Assembly: GCF_022698145.1 (NCBI RefSeq)
Contig: NZ_JALDAX010000006.1
Coordinates: 62,001 to 126,000 of the forward strand
Origin: Streptomyces spinosisporus
GTDB taxonomy: Bacteria; Actinomycetota; Actinomycetes; Streptomycetales; Streptomycetaceae
Direction of reading: 5' to 3'
Length of the DNA: 64,000 bases
Made by a program: the position numbers and the translations under genes. The notes beneath the pieces were generated by a model. It saw only the letters and a program-made list of their open reading frames with translations. It was not told the origin of the DNA and did not search any database. Below, in pieces: positions 49,133-57,902 of the stretch. How positions within the stretch are numbered: position 1 is the first letter of the stretch; the number at the start of each line of letters is the position of its first letter.

Positions 49133-51085
49133 ATGTGCATTCATGATGACACTCCGTCAGAGGGTATGGCCGGTCACAGCCGGCGGGGCTTTCTGCGCAA
49201 CGCGGCACTGGCCGGAGCCGGAACGGCGGCCCTGGGTGTCGGTACGTCCGCGCTCGGTGCCACGCCCGCTGTCGCGGCGGACGCCGGCAAGGGTGGCAAG
49301 GTGGGCCCGTGGAGACCGGATCCGACCGCCCTGCAGTTCACCCTCGCGGTCATGCCGGACACCCAGTTCCTGTACTGGGGCAGCCAGGACAGCGTCAACC
49401 GGACGCCGCAGGAGGAGTCGTTCCGCTACATCATCGACAACAGCAGCGACTCCAACCAGAACATCGTCTTCATGGCGCACCTCGGTGACCTGACCCAGGA
49501 CGCCGACGCATCATCGTTCCAGCAGGTCGACAAGGCCTTCGCCCTGCTGGACGCACACGGTGCCGCGTACAGCGTGGTGGCCGGCAACCACGACGTGTCC
49601 GGTGACGACAGCCGCGGCGACACGCCCTATCTGCAGACTCTGGGTCCGCAGCGGTTCAGGCGCGCGAAGACGTTCGCGGGGGCGGACCCGACCGGCTACA
49701 ACACGGCGCACATCTTCCAGGCCGCCGGTCGCTCATGGCTGGTGCTGGCTCTGGACTGGCGGACGACCGACCAGGGCTTCGCATGGGCCAACGAGGTCAT
49801 CAAGGCGCACCCCAAGCTGCCGGTCATCCTCACTGCCCACGACATCGTCTACTCGGACTACGATGACAACGTTTTCCCGTACGAGTCGGGCGACCCGGAG
49901 AACAACGCCGCGCTCTCCGACTACGGCAAGACGATCTGGGACAGGCTCATCAACGAGAACGACCAGATCTTCCTCACCCTCAACGGGCACTACTGGCCCT
50001 CGGGCCGTACGACCAAGAAGAACGCCGCCGGCAACGACGTGCACATGCACATCACCAACTACCAGAACCGCTACTTCGGCGGTGGTGGCATGATCCGGCT
50101 CTACCACTTCGACCTGGCCCGCAACACGATCGACGTCGAGACGATCAACCCCTGGATCCTGGCCCAGGACCCGGAGTCCCGCACGGAACTGGCCGCCGAA
50201 CACGCCCGGATCAGCGGCCCGGTCGACGACTTCTCGATCGCCATCGACTTCGAGAAGCGGTTCTCCGGATTCATTCCGGTTCCGGTGCGACCCTCCAGGC
50301 CGGCCGCCAGGGAACTGGTGAGGGGCACGGTGGCGTACTGGCGTTTCGACGGACAGGGCAAGCCCGGCTCGCCGCTCACCGCGGGCCAGACGATCCGCGA
50401 CCTGTCCGGCACGGGCAACGACCTGACGGTGGCCACCGTGCCGGGCACGGCCGCCGACGCGCTCACCTGGTCCGCCGACCACCACCCCGACCAACCCGGC
50501 CACGCGAGCCTGAAGTTCGCCGGCGGCAGGAACCCGCTCCACGGCACCTACCTCACCACGGGAGCCCACGCTCCCCTGAACGAGGAGACGTTCAGGTCCG
50601 GGTACACCGTCGAGACGTTCGTGATGATGCCGCTGGACTGGGACGCCGGTAAGAACGGCTGGGCGGCGATACTGAGCCGCCGGGGTTCGGCCGAGGCGGC
50701 CGGCAAGCACGGCAAGAACACCGACCCGGGCGAGCCCCTGGTCCAGCTGGCCATCTCGAACAACGGCCGCGAGCCGCAGTTCAACCACTATCCGCTCAAC
50801 AACACCTACCCGACGACCAACTGGGGCCACGGCCTGGTGGAGCTCAAGTGGTGGCACCTCGCGGTGGTCAACGACGGCCGTCGTACTCGGCTGTACGTCG
50901 AGAGCGCCCCGGTGGTCGACAATCCGAACCGTGAGTCGAACGGCCTCACGTCGCTCGGGTTGCCCTGGCTGGTGGGCGGCCATGAGTACGCGGGCGAGAT
51001 CGACATCGTCTTCCACGGCAACGTCGGTGACATCCGCATCGTGAACCGTCCGCTGGCCACGAAGGAGTTCCTCACGGCCAGGTAG
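49133..51085 (+). CDS. Tat-exported calcineurin-like phosphoesterase with C-terminal lectin-like domain
   Basis: A 650-residue secreted enzyme. The Tat signal SRRGFLRNAALAG near residues 17-29 is followed by an Ala-rich linker. The phosphoesterase domain (about 60-360) has the metal motifs VMPDTQ, LGDLTQD, GNHD, TAHD and NGHYW, which form a binuclear site. A second domain (about 400-645) has the pattern of a LamG/concanavalin-like fold (YWRFDGQGKPG, YTVETFVMMPLDW, WHLAVVNDGRRTRLYV, GNVGDIRIVNRPL), probably for carbohydrate or surface binding. It is likely a phosphodiesterase or nucleotidase acting outside the cell. ATG at 49133 gives a long pre-signal segment; a Met at codon 12 is an alternative. 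Confidence 0.88.
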   Translation: MCIHDDTPSEGMAGHSRRGFLRNAALAGAGTAALGVGTSALGATPAVAADAGKGGKVGPWRPDPTALQFTLAVMPDTQFLYWGSQDSVNRTPQEESFRYIIDNSSDSNQNIVFMAHLGDLTQDADASSFQQVDKAFALLDAHGAAYSVVAGNHDVSGDDSRGDTPYLQTLGPQRFRRAKTFAGADPTGYNTAHIFQAAGRSWLVLALDWRTTDQGFAWANEVIKAHPKLPVILTAHDIVYSDYDDNVFPYESGDPENNAALSDYGKTIWDRLINENDQIFLTLNGHYWPSGRTTKKNAAGNDVHMHITNYQNRYFGGGGMIRLYHFDLARNTIDVETINPWILAQDPESRTELAAEHARISGPVDDFSIAIDFEKRFSGFIPVPVRPSRPAARELVRGTVAYWRFDGQGKPGSPLTAGQTIRDLSGTGNDLTVATVPGTAADALTWSADHHPDQPGHASLKFAGGRNPLHGTYLTTGAHAPLNEETFRSGYTVETFVMMPLDWDAGKNGWAAILSRRGSAEAAGKHGKNTDPGEPLVQLAISNNGREPQFNHYPLNNTYPTTNWGHGLVELKWWHLAVVNDGRRTRLYVESAPVVDNPNRESNGLTSLGLPWLVGGHEYAGEIDIVFHGNVGDIRIVNRPLATKEFLTAR

Positions 51086-51130
51086 TGCGGCTCGGCGCGC
51101 GGCGAGGGCGCGGGAGCTTCGGCGATCGCC

Positions 51131-51490
51131 CTACTCTCCGCCCGACCCGCCGCTGCCGAAGGAACCGCTCGAGCCCCGGGACCAGCGCCGTCGTCGCTGA
51201 TCCGGGCTTCGCGTGCTGCCGGGGGCGCCGAGTTCGTGTGGGGTGAGCCGCTCGCTCTCGTCGGCTGCCCGGGGTACCTCGTGCGGCTCCCGCACCTGGT
51301 GGGTCTCGTGCACAGGTCCGCTCGACGGCAGGGTGGGGTGCTCTCCGCGCCGTGGGGCCCGCGGCTCACGACGGCGTGCCTTCATACCGAACCTGATGGC
51401 CCAGATGAGCCCACCCACCAGGACGAGTCCGACGACGAGGACGGCGATGACGCCGCCCGCGTTCGTCGCGGCCATGTCGTTCTGGAGCAT
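51131..51490 (-). CDS. Small single-pass membrane protein (DUF6479-like)
   Basis: A 119-residue protein with one transmembrane helix (about 10-35, AGGVIAVLVVGLVLVGGLIWAI) and a long basic, Pro/Ser/Gly-rich, disordered cytoplasmic tail ending in Ser-Gly repeats. It looks like the small DUF6479-type membrane proteins of Streptomyces, but I am not certain of the family. ATG at 51490 has GGCGGAG six bases upstream; ATGs at 51496 and 51517 are alternatives. It converges with the phosphoesterase gene. Confidence 0.65.
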   Translation of the reverse strand: MLQNDMAATNAGGVIAVLVVGLVLVGGLIWAIRFGMKARRREPRAPRRGEHPTLPSSGPVHETHQVREPHEVPRAADESERLTPHELGAPGSTRSPDQRRRRWSRGSSGSFGSGGSGGE

Positions 51491-51590
51491 CGTCATCTCC
51501 GCCGTATACCCCGTCATCGGCCGGATGCTCGTACGGCGGGACAGGTTTCGCGGCTGATGCGCATGACCGTTGCGATCAGTTCCTCTTGGC

Positions 51591-51672
51591 CGTCAGGCGT
51601 GTGACTCCTCAGCCGTCGGCCGCGTGGCTCCTCAGTCGTCAGCCGCGTGGCTCCTCAGCCGTCAGGCGTCTG
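51591..51672. repeat. 23-bp tandem repeat at the end of the coiled-coil gene
   Basis: Units at 51591, 51614, 51637 and (partial) 51660 share the pattern CGTCxGxCGxGTGxCTCCTCAGx. The unit at 51637 contains the stop codon of the coiled-coil gene (51639-51641). The repeat thus copies its last codons (EEPRG) and stop downstream of the gene, consistent with slippage duplications. Confidence 0.7.
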
Positions 51673-52544
51673 ACCCGCTCGGTGGCGGTCTTGGCGCGCC
51701 GGCGAGCCTCGCTTACCCCGCGGTCGGCGGATCTGGCCTCGTCGCGTGCCTTGCGTACGGCCGTTTCGGCCTGCTGCTGTTCCTTCTCCAGCCGCCTCAG
51801 TTCCTCGGTCAGTTCGCTGACGCGCTGCTGGAGCGTGTCCGCCTGCGACTGTGCGTCGTCCGCCTGCCGGGCGGCCTGCGCGGCCTCGTCCTGGCGTGCG
51901 TTCAGGTCGCGCTCGGCGGCCTCGGCCTCTTGCCGGGCCTTTTCGAGTCGGCGGCGGTGTTCTTGGTCGGCCTTGGCCCGGGCGGCGTCGCGTCTGGACT
52001 CCCGCCGGGGTGTGGCCTTCGCGGGGCGAGGTGTGGGTTTGGCGGGCCGCGGGCGGGCCCCTTCGGCGGTCGCCGGGAACCCCGCGACCCCGTCGAAGGC
52101 CTTGACGAGGCGCCCCGTGGCCCACTCCTCGGCGGCTCCGGTGTCGGCGAGCACGGCATGCAGGATGGTCTCCACCTCGTGCTGGGCGCTGTCGCTGATC
52201 GGGTGCCCGGCCTGGTCCGCCAGGCGGCGTGCCTGCCTGGACAGCTCGTTGATCACGACATGCTGCTGCCGACTGAGGTCACGCAGCTGCGACCCGTCCA
52301 GATCACGGTGTGCCTGCCGCAGACCCTCGCCCAGGCGTAGCAGCGATTCGGTCTCATCCGGCTGCTCACGGACCAGGAGGTTGCTCGCCCAGGCCGACAG
52401 GCTGGGCCGACGCAGTTTGCCGATCTTCCCGGCCAGCATACGATCGCCCGCCGCACGAGCCTCGGCCGCCCGCGCGTCCCGAGCGGAGGTGAAGTCGTCC
52501 GGTCGTAGCCCGTACAGCTCGTCCGCGACAGTCTCCAGGTCCAT
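51639..52544 (-). CDS. Coiled-coil protein of unknown function
   Basis: A 301-residue protein. The N-terminal part (about 1-130) is helical with RRPSLSAWASNLLVREQPD. A Pro/Arg-rich linker (about 160-195) leads to a long heptad coiled coil rich in Arg/Glu/Ala (about 195-295). It is typical of Streptomyces proteins of unknown function. The C-terminal codons are duplicated in a 23-bp tandem repeat that runs on past the stop. No signal peptide or membrane helix is present. It may be a scaffold or DNA-associated protein; nothing proves a function. Confidence 0.7.
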   Translation of the reverse strand: MDLETVADELYGLRPDDFTSARDARAAEARAAGDRMLAGKIGKLRRPSLSAWASNLLVREQPDETESLLRLGEGLRQAHRDLDGSQLRDLSRQQHVVINELSRQARRLADQAGHPISDSAQHEVETILHAVLADTGAAEEWATGRLVKAFDGVAGFPATAEGARPRPAKPTPRPAKATPRRESRRDAARAKADQEHRRRLEKARQEAEAAERDLNARQDEAAQAARQADDAQSQADTLQQRVSELTEELRRLEKEQQQAETAVRKARDEARSADRGVSEARRRAKTATERVRRLTAEEPRG

Positions 52545-52578
52545 CGCGTCCCTCCATGCTCGGCTTCGCCCGGCTTGG

Positions 52579-52920
52579 TCACCTGTCCAAGGGACGGTTC
52601 AGCCGGGCGGTCAACGCGTCCCTGATCGGCGTCGGCAGCTCGCCGGAGCGCGCCCAGGCGACCAGCGACTCCGCCACCCGCCGGAGTTTGATGTTGGTGC
52701 ACATGGACGTCTCACGGACGATGTCCCAGGCTTCGTCGGGCGTCACCCGGGCCACGGTCACGATCACACCCAGCGCCTGGTCGATGACCGCATGGGAGTC
52801 CACTGCCCGCCGAAGCTGCATGACCTCGGCCTCCAGTTGGTCGATCGTCGCGTCAGGCGTCTGCGGTGCCTGGACCGCGTGGGCGGGCCGGTCGGGACCC
52901 ATAGTCACTTGAGGCTCCAT
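52579..52920 (-). CDS. ANTAR-domain RNA-binding regulator
   Basis: A 113-residue protein with an ANTAR domain (about 35-95): coiled helix TIDQLEAEVMQLRRAVDSHAVIDQALGVI followed by the three-helix bundle VTPDEAWDIVRETSMCTNIKLRRVAESLVAW. ANTAR proteins bind RNA hairpins and act as antiterminators. This one has only a short N-terminal tail and no sensory domain, as in many streptomycete stand-alone forms. The start at 52920 has a weak ribosome site; longer starts upstream are possible. Its targets are unknown. Confidence 0.82.
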   Translation of the reverse strand: MEPQVTMGPDRPAHAVQAPQTPDATIDQLEAEVMQLRRAVDSHAVIDQALGVIVTVARVTPDEAWDIVRETSMCTNIKLRRVAESLVAWARSGELPTPIRDALTARLNRPLDR

Positions 52921-53171
52921 TGTTGAAGGGTCATCGTAGGGCGCCTTCCCAGGCTCGGAGCGGGCAGTCGTCTTCCCAGGCCTCCGGCTGATTCCGTACG
53001 TCTGCATGGGGGCGCAGGGCTGGGGGACTCGGGGGTGAGGCCGGGTCGGCCGAGTTCCCCGCGGGGGCCCGCCCGGCCAGGTTCCCCGGGTTCTGACCGC
53101 GAGCCTGGGGAGCCGCGCTACGCCCCGTAGCAGTGGCGTGTCCGACGCCGCTCCCCGACATCGGAGCCGAC

Positions 53172-53774
53172 GTGAAAGCACTCATTGTCAACTGCACGCT
53201 CAAGAAGTCACCCGAGCCCTCCAACACCGAGGCCCTGGCCACAGTGGTCGCCGAGCGACTGGCCGAACATGCCGTGAAGGTGACGCACGTGAGGGCCGTC
53301 GACCTCGACATCGCGCCCGGCGTCGTGACCGACTCGGGAGGCGGCGACGAATGGCCCGGCGTCCACGAACAGCTCCTGGAAGCGGAGATCCTGATCATCG
53401 CCTCCCCCACCTGGCTGGGCCGTCCCTCCTCCGTGGCGCAGCGCGTTCTGGAACGCATGGACGCGATGATGTCCGAGACGGACGACCAGGAACGTCCCGT
53501 GGCCTACAACCGCGTGGCCGGCGTCGTCGTCACCGGCAACGAGGACGGCGCCCACCATGTCATCAGCGAGATCTCCGGGGCGCTGGCGGACATCGGCTAC
53601 ACGATCCCCGGCCAGGCCTGGACGTACTGGCACCTCGGCCCCGGACCGGGCCCGGACTACCTTGAGGAGCAGCGAGGCCGCGACTGGTCCCACAGCACGG
53701 CACGCGCCATGGCGGACAACCTCTACGGCGTCGCCCAGGCCCTGGCGGCCACACCCCTGAAGGCCCCGGGCTGA
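53172..53774 (+). CDS. NADPH-dependent FMN reductase/flavodoxin-like protein
   Basis: A 200-residue flavodoxin-fold protein. The FMN phosphate loop is near the N-terminus (ALIVNCTLKKSPEPSNTEAL). The second FMN loop is ASPTWLGRPSSVAQRVLERMD, and the flavin isoalloxazine loop is near TGNEDGAHHVISE. The GTG at 53172 follows GGAG at six bases. It is a cytoplasmic oxidoreductase of the WrbA/NADPH-dependent FMN reductase superfamily. It converges with the CheB-like gene. Confidence 0.85.
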   Translation: MKALIVNCTLKKSPEPSNTEALATVVAERLAEHAVKVTHVRAVDLDIAPGVVTDSGGGDEWPGVHEQLLEAEILIIASPTWLGRPSSVAQRVLERMDAMMSETDDQERPVAYNRVAGVVVTGNEDGAHHVISEISGALADIGYTIPGQAWTYWHLGPGPGPDYLEEQRGRDWSHSTARAMADNLYGVAQALAATPLKAPG

Positions 53775-53849
53775 ACCGGACGCCACGCTCACGCCGGGCT
53801 CGTCACTGGTCGAATGAGGCGAGCCATGGTGAACGGGGAATCGGGTGGG

Positions 53850-54452
53850 TCATGGCGGGCTCTGCATCAGGCGGGTGATGGCTGGGGCGATGTCGGTGAG
53901 AGCCAGCACGAAGTCCACCTGGCCCGTACCGACGGCAGCTTTGGGCATGCCGTGGAATTCGGCCGTTCCCGGGTCCTGCACGATGACCGTGCCCCCGTGG
54001 GCCTTGACCGCTTCCACGCCCCGGGCGCCGTCGCTGTCCGAGCCGGTGAGTACGCAGCCGATGACACCCTTGCCGTACACCTGCGCCGCCGACTCGAAGA
54101 GTGGATCAGCGGCCGGGCGGGCGTAGTTGACCCGTTCCTCCCTGGTCAGGAACAGCGACCCGTCGGCGCGCATGCACAGGTGCCGATCGGGCGGAGCGAT
54201 GTAGACGGTGCCGGGTGCGGGCTCCTCGCCGTCCTCGGCGAGTTTGACGGTGAGGGCGGTGGAACGCGACAGGATGTTCACGATGCGCGTCTCACGAGCG
54301 CGGTTGAGGTGCTGGGCCACCAGAATCGGCACGGGCAGCGCGGCCTCGAGCCCGCCCAGCAGCGTACCGAGCCCTTGGATGCCCCCGGCAGAGGAGGCGA
54401 TCAGCACCGCCGACCACCGGTCCTGTACGTCCTCTTCCTGTCCGCTCTGCAC
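53850..54452 (-). CDS. Stand-alone CheB-type methylesterase domain protein
   Basis: A 200-residue protein matching the C-terminal methylesterase domain of CheB without a receiver domain. The catalytic triad is visible: Ser21 (ASSAGG), His48 (AQHLNRARETR) and an Asp near 140 (LTGSDSDGARG). Chemotaxis receptors are absent in Streptomyces, so it probably demethylates or deamidates another protein, or has been redirected. GTG at 54452 is used. No chemotaxis genes occur nearby. Confidence 0.85.
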   Translation of the reverse strand: MQSGQEEDVQDRWSAVLIASSAGGIQGLGTLLGGLEAALPVPILVAQHLNRARETRIVNILSRSTALTVKLAEDGEEPAPGTVYIAPPDRHLCMRADGSLFLTREERVNYARPAADPLFESAAQVYGKGVIGCVLTGSDSDGARGVEAVKAHGGTVIVQDPGTAEFHGMPKAAVGTGQVDFVLALTDIAPAITRLMQSPP

Positions 54453-54638
54453 GTGCGAAGGCTATCGCAGGGGCCCTGAACAGGCTCGTCTTCCGACGGG
54501 CCGGGCGTGAAGGTGGACCCGGCCGAATGTGAACGCGTCCGCGGGGCACGTGGCGTCCTGTGGCAGAGGACGGGTACTGGGAAGCCGCCCCTGCCTACGG
54601 GCTCGAGGAGCGCGGACGAGATGCCACGGGAGGTTGTC

Positions 54639-55268
54639 ATGGGAGCGCGTGTTCTGCCACGGGGGATGTGGCGGCAGCGGCGCAGGGCCGGTCTGCCGGG
54701 CCGGTCCCGCTCGGCGGACGTGGAGGAGGCCAGCCGCCGGTTTCTGCTGCTCGGGCTTCTCCCGCTGTGGGTGGTACCGGGCCTCGCGGACTGGTGGATG
54801 CACCGGCGCACGCACATCGAGCGGACCAGCGGGGCCAAGGAGTCCATGGTCCACGCGCTGATGATGACCGAGGCCGGCGTCCCGGTGGTCGTCGGGCTCC
54901 TCGCGCGGGTCAATCCCCTGGTACTGACCACGATGGGCGCGGCCGCGGTTGCGCATGGCGCGACTGCCGTCTACGACGTGTGGCTGGCCAGCGGCGAGCG
55001 TGAGATCCGCCCGATCGAGCAGCACATCCACAGCTTCCTGGAGGTGCTTCCGCTCACCGCGCTGGCGTTCACCGCCTGTCTGCATCCCGAGGAGGTCCGC
55101 GCCACTCTGCGCGGCGGGCCGGGCCGGCAGGACTGGCGCCTGTCCCCGAAGGAGCGCCCGCTTCCGGCCGCGTATCTCGGGGGCCTCGCCGCAGTCATTG
55201 GCGCAGGGGTGATCATCCCGTATGCCGAGGAGCTGCGGCGCTGCCTGAGGAGCCGGCCCACCGGTTAG
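54639..55268 (+). CDS. Hypothetical membrane protein with His motifs
   Basis: A 209-residue protein with four predicted membrane helices (about 35-55, 78-95, 98-115 and 136-152) and a last one near 185-200. A DWWMHRRTHIERTSGAKES segment with two His follows the first helix, and VHALMM and EQHIHSFLE follow. These spaced His residues within or beside helices resemble metal or haem sites of membrane enzymes, but I recognise no family. ATG at 54639 has GGGAGG six bases before it. Confidence 0.65.
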   Translation: MGARVLPRGMWRQRRRAGLPGRSRSADVEEASRRFLLLGLLPLWVVPGLADWWMHRRTHIERTSGAKESMVHALMMTEAGVPVVVGLLARVNPLVLTTMGAAAVAHGATAVYDVWLASGEREIRPIEQHIHSFLEVLPLTALAFTACLHPEEVRATLRGGPGRQDWRLSPKERPLPAAYLGGLAAVIGAGVIIPYAEELRRCLRSRPTG

Positions 55269-55295
55269 TCAGAACCGGGGTTTCGCCGCAGAGTG

Positions 55296-56228
55296 CTACA
55301 TCGAGGGCGACGAGTCCCCCTCGATGTACGGCGCCAGGATGTCGGCCACCGTCCGGTTGCGCGGTACCGCGATGCCCAGTGGCTCGGCGAGGTCGACAAC
55401 TCCCCCGCTGAGCCAGGGCAGTTCGAGTCGGTTGCCCTTCTCCAGGTCGTTGTGCATCGACGACGTCATGGTTGCGGGAAGGGTGTCGCAGAAGTCCATC
55501 TGGGTCTGCACGAACGTCTCGTCCAGCTTCACGCCGGAGGCACGCGCCACCTCGGTGGCCTCCTGCATCACCTCGCTCAACAGGACGCGTGTGCGGTCGT
55601 TGGACCGTACGACGCCTATGGGGCGGCGGACGGCGGCCGTGGTGGCCGACAGCCCCACGAGGAAGACGAACTTCTCCCAGATCACCTTCTCGATGTCGGT
55701 GCTCGGTTCCGTGTCGATCTCGGCGTCGCGGAACGCCGTGTGCACGGCCTCGCTCATGGTCGCCTGTGTGGCGAGGTAGGGCCCGACGATGATCTTCTGC
55801 AGGGTGTTGTTGTGGACGACGACACCGGGTTCCTCGATGAACGCCGAGATGAAGCAGGTGCCGCCCAGCACGCGCTCCTCCCCCAGGTGGCTGCGGAGGA
55901 TGAGGTCCTTGTGCACTCCGTTCTGCAGGGACAGGACGTGTGGGTCGCCCAGATCGGCCGAGCTCAGCCGGAGCGCTATGTCTTCGGTGTCCCACAGTTT
56001 GACCGCGACGATCACGAGATCGGTGGGGCCCAGCTCACCGATGTCGGCGACGGCCGAGGACGGAGGCGTCCTGACGTCTCCCAGCGGGCTGCGGACCAGG
56101 AGCCCTGATCGACGTATGGCCTCCAGGTGACGGCCCCGGGCGACGAAGGTGACGTCATGGCCGGCCGCGGCCAGCCGCGCGCCGAAGTATCCGCCGACCC
56201 CGCCTGCTCCGATCACTGCGATACGCAC
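55296..56228 (-). CDS. panE: 2-dehydropantoate 2-reductase family protein
   Basis: A 310-residue NADPH-dependent oxidoreductase of the ketopantoate reductase family. The N-terminal Rossmann motif is GAGGVGGYFGARLAAAG (about 7-23). The family lysine-containing stretch VIWEKFVFLVGLSATTA is central, followed by the C-terminal helical domain. In pantothenate synthesis it reduces 2-dehydropantoate to pantoate, but many paralogues act on other substrates. No pan genes lie near it. The GTG start is 79 bp from the divergent CGNR gene, with an inverted repeat between them. Confidence 0.85.
   Translation of the reverse strand: MRIAVIGAGGVGGYFGARLAAAGHDVTFVARGRHLEAIRRSGLLVRSPLGDVRTPPSSAVADIGELGPTDLVIVAVKLWDTEDIALRLSSADLGDPHVLSLQNGVHKDLILRSHLGEERVLGGTCFISAFIEEPGVVVHNNTLQKIIVGPYLATQATMSEAVHTAFRDAEIDTEPSTDIEKVIWEKFVFLVGLSATTAAVRRPIGVVRSNDRTRVLLSEVMQEATEVARASGVKLDETFVQTQMDFCDTLPATMTSSMHNDLEKGNRLELPWLSGGVVDLAEPLGIAVPRNRTVADILAPYIEGDSSPSM
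55297..55328. terminator. Hairpin across the PanE stop codon
   Basis: Perfect 11-bp stem TACATCGAGGG/CCCTCGATGTA with a 10-base loop. It sits at the end of the PanE-like gene and 28 bp after the convergent membrane-protein gene, so it can stop transcription from both. Confidence 0.6.
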
Positions 56229-56278
56229 GGTTCATGGTCCTTTCGGCGCGCTTCTTCATGGCTTGGCATGCTTCTTAA

Positions 56279-56296
56279 TAACCTTTTGAATGGTTA
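56279..56296. promoter_or_regulatory. Inverted repeat in the PanE/CGNR divergent promoter
   Basis: TAACC, eight bases, GGTTA in an AT-rich stretch around 56276-56296. It overlaps a TAATAA -10-like box. It fits an operator for a self-regulating gene such as the adjacent CGNR protein or the AraC regulator. Confidence 0.4.
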
Positions 56297-56307
56297 CTAT
56301 GGTCCGC

Positions 56308-56970
56308 ATGGGCGTCTCCACGCAAGACCAACCCCGACGGCGGGTCACGGAGCAACAGCGGGACCTTCGCTTCGACGCGGGCGCGCTCTGCCTCAATCTC
56401 GTGGCGACCGTGGGCCGCCGTCCGCACATCCCGGTCGAACGGATGGGAGACGCGGCACGGCTCGAGGCATGGTGCCGTGGCGTGGGGGTCTCCCTCGCGC
56501 AGGGATATGACGCGGCCGGTCTCCTCGCGTCCCTGCACGAGCTGCGTACGGCCGCGTTCGACATCGCCTCCTCGGCCGTGGACGGGCACGCGCCCGCCCC
56601 ACAGGCCATCGCACTCGTCAACCGGCTCGCCCGTATCCATCCCCCGGCGCCGCAAATGGAGCTGACCGCCGGCGGCCCCCGAAGCAGTCCGGACAGCGAA
56701 CTGCTGACGGCGCAGGAGCTGTTGTCCGTCATCGCGCGGGACCTGATCGACCTCATGTCCGACGACGCACGCCGCTCGCGGATGCGCGCCTGCGCAGGCG
56801 AGACATGCCGGATGATCTACGTGGACACACCCGGCGGCCGGCCGCGCAAGTGGTGCTCCATGCGGCGCTGCGGAAACCAGGCCAAGGCGGCGAGCCACCG
56901 CAGGAGGTCCTCTCCGTCCCAGGACGGCGGTCCCGGTGCCGGCCCGAAAGACTCACCATGGACGCCGTAA
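56308..56970 (+). CDS. CGNR zinc-finger regulator (ABATE family)
   Basis: A 220-residue DNA-associated protein. The N-terminal stress-induced (ABATE) domain begins RFDAGALCLNLVATVGRR. The CGNR zinc finger is at about 165-190: MRACAGETCRMIYVDTPGGRPRKWCSMRRCGNQAKAASHR, where the four cysteines and CGN-R signature are intact. These proteins are regulators, often beside oxidoreductases or transporters. ATG at 56308 is used because two upstream ATGs (56290, 56299) overlap or abut the inverted repeat. Its end overlaps the AraC gene start by 13 bp, so the two are coupled. Confidence 0.82.
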   Translation: MGVSTQDQPRRRVTEQQRDLRFDAGALCLNLVATVGRRPHIPVERMGDAARLEAWCRGVGVSLAQGYDAAGLLASLHELRTAAFDIASSAVDGHAPAPQAIALVNRLARIHPPAPQMELTAGGPRSSPDSELLTAQELLSVIARDLIDLMSDDARRSRMRACAGETCRMIYVDTPGGRPRKWCSMRRCGNQAKAASHRRRSSPSQDGGPGAGPKDSPWTP

Positions 56971-57902
56971 GTCATCTGCTCCGCATGGCGAGAGTCATGG
57001 CCGAACTGGACCGGCGGTGCCTCTTGGGCGGATCGACCCGGATGGACGTGGCCGGACGCCCTCCGTTGCAGGCGCAGTTTCACGTACTGCTCGAGGGCCG
57101 GTGCCAGTTGCAGGTGGGTCGGGTGCTGCTGGAGATGAGGCCGGGTGATCTCGTGCTGATCCCCAGTGGGTCGCCGCACCGGGTCATCACTCCGGGAGAC
57201 GGTCCGTTGCGCACCACGGACGAGACGGCCGGGGACTCCTTCATCACCATGCACAGTGCGGACGGCGGTCCTGCGGTCATCGACCTGTTCTGCGGGCACT
57301 ACAGCTTCGACCCGGGTGCCGGCGCGGTCCTGTTCCGCAGCCTGCCGGACCCCGTGCACGTCTCCTTCGGCGACTCACGTGAGACCGACGAAGTCCTGCG
57401 GATGCTCAGCGCGTTGATGCGGGGCGAAGCCCGACGGGAGGGCACGGGCACGGCCGCGATCCTGTCGGCGCTCTCGACCGTGCTCCTGGCGATGGTGCTG
57501 CGGACCGCCCCGAACCCGCCCACCGCTGAAGCACTGTGGACCGCTGCCTCGCACCCCCGCGTGGTCGCGGCGATCGAATGCGTACTCGACGACCCGGGAG
57601 CCGACTGGTCCATCGAGCGCCTCGCCCGCTCGGCGGGCATGTCCCGTGCCACCTTCCTGCGTCATTTCTCGCAGGAGACCGGGATGAACGTGGGCGCATT
57701 CGTCACCCGGGCTCGTGTGATGGCAGCTGCCGACCTGCTGGGAAACTCGGACGCGACCGTCGCCACGGTCGCCGCACGAGTCGGTTATCACTCGGAGTCC
57801 GCCTTCTCCCGGGCCTTCCGGTCCGAGGTCGGTATGACGCCGGCCCGGTACCGGCGCGATCACCGCCACCGGGCACAGCCCGCGAAGGGCGAGGCGACCT
57901 GA
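56958..57902 (+). CDS. AraC-family regulator with cupin sensor
   Basis: A 314-residue transcription factor. The N-terminal part is a cupin-like effector domain (QFHVLLEGRCQLQVGRVLLEMRPGDLVLIPSGSPHRV). The C-terminal AraC domain has both helix-turn-helix segments (IERLARSAGMSRATFLRHFSQETG and VATVAARVGYHSESAFSRAF) ending PARYRRDH. ATG at 56958 overlaps the CGNR gene. Such cupin_6-type AraC proteins often control a nearby oxidoreductase; PanE is divergent on the other side of the pair. Confidence 0.88.
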   Translation: MDAVSHLLRMARVMAELDRRCLLGGSTRMDVAGRPPLQAQFHVLLEGRCQLQVGRVLLEMRPGDLVLIPSGSPHRVITPGDGPLRTTDETAGDSFITMHSADGGPAVIDLFCGHYSFDPGAGAVLFRSLPDPVHVSFGDSRETDEVLRMLSALMRGEARREGTGTAAILSALSTVLLAMVLRTAPNPPTAEALWTAASHPRVVAAIECVLDDPGADWSIERLARSAGMSRATFLRHFSQETGMNVGAFVTRARVMAAADLLGNSDATVATVAARVGYHSESAFSRAFRSEVGMTPARYRRDHRHRAQPAKGEAT

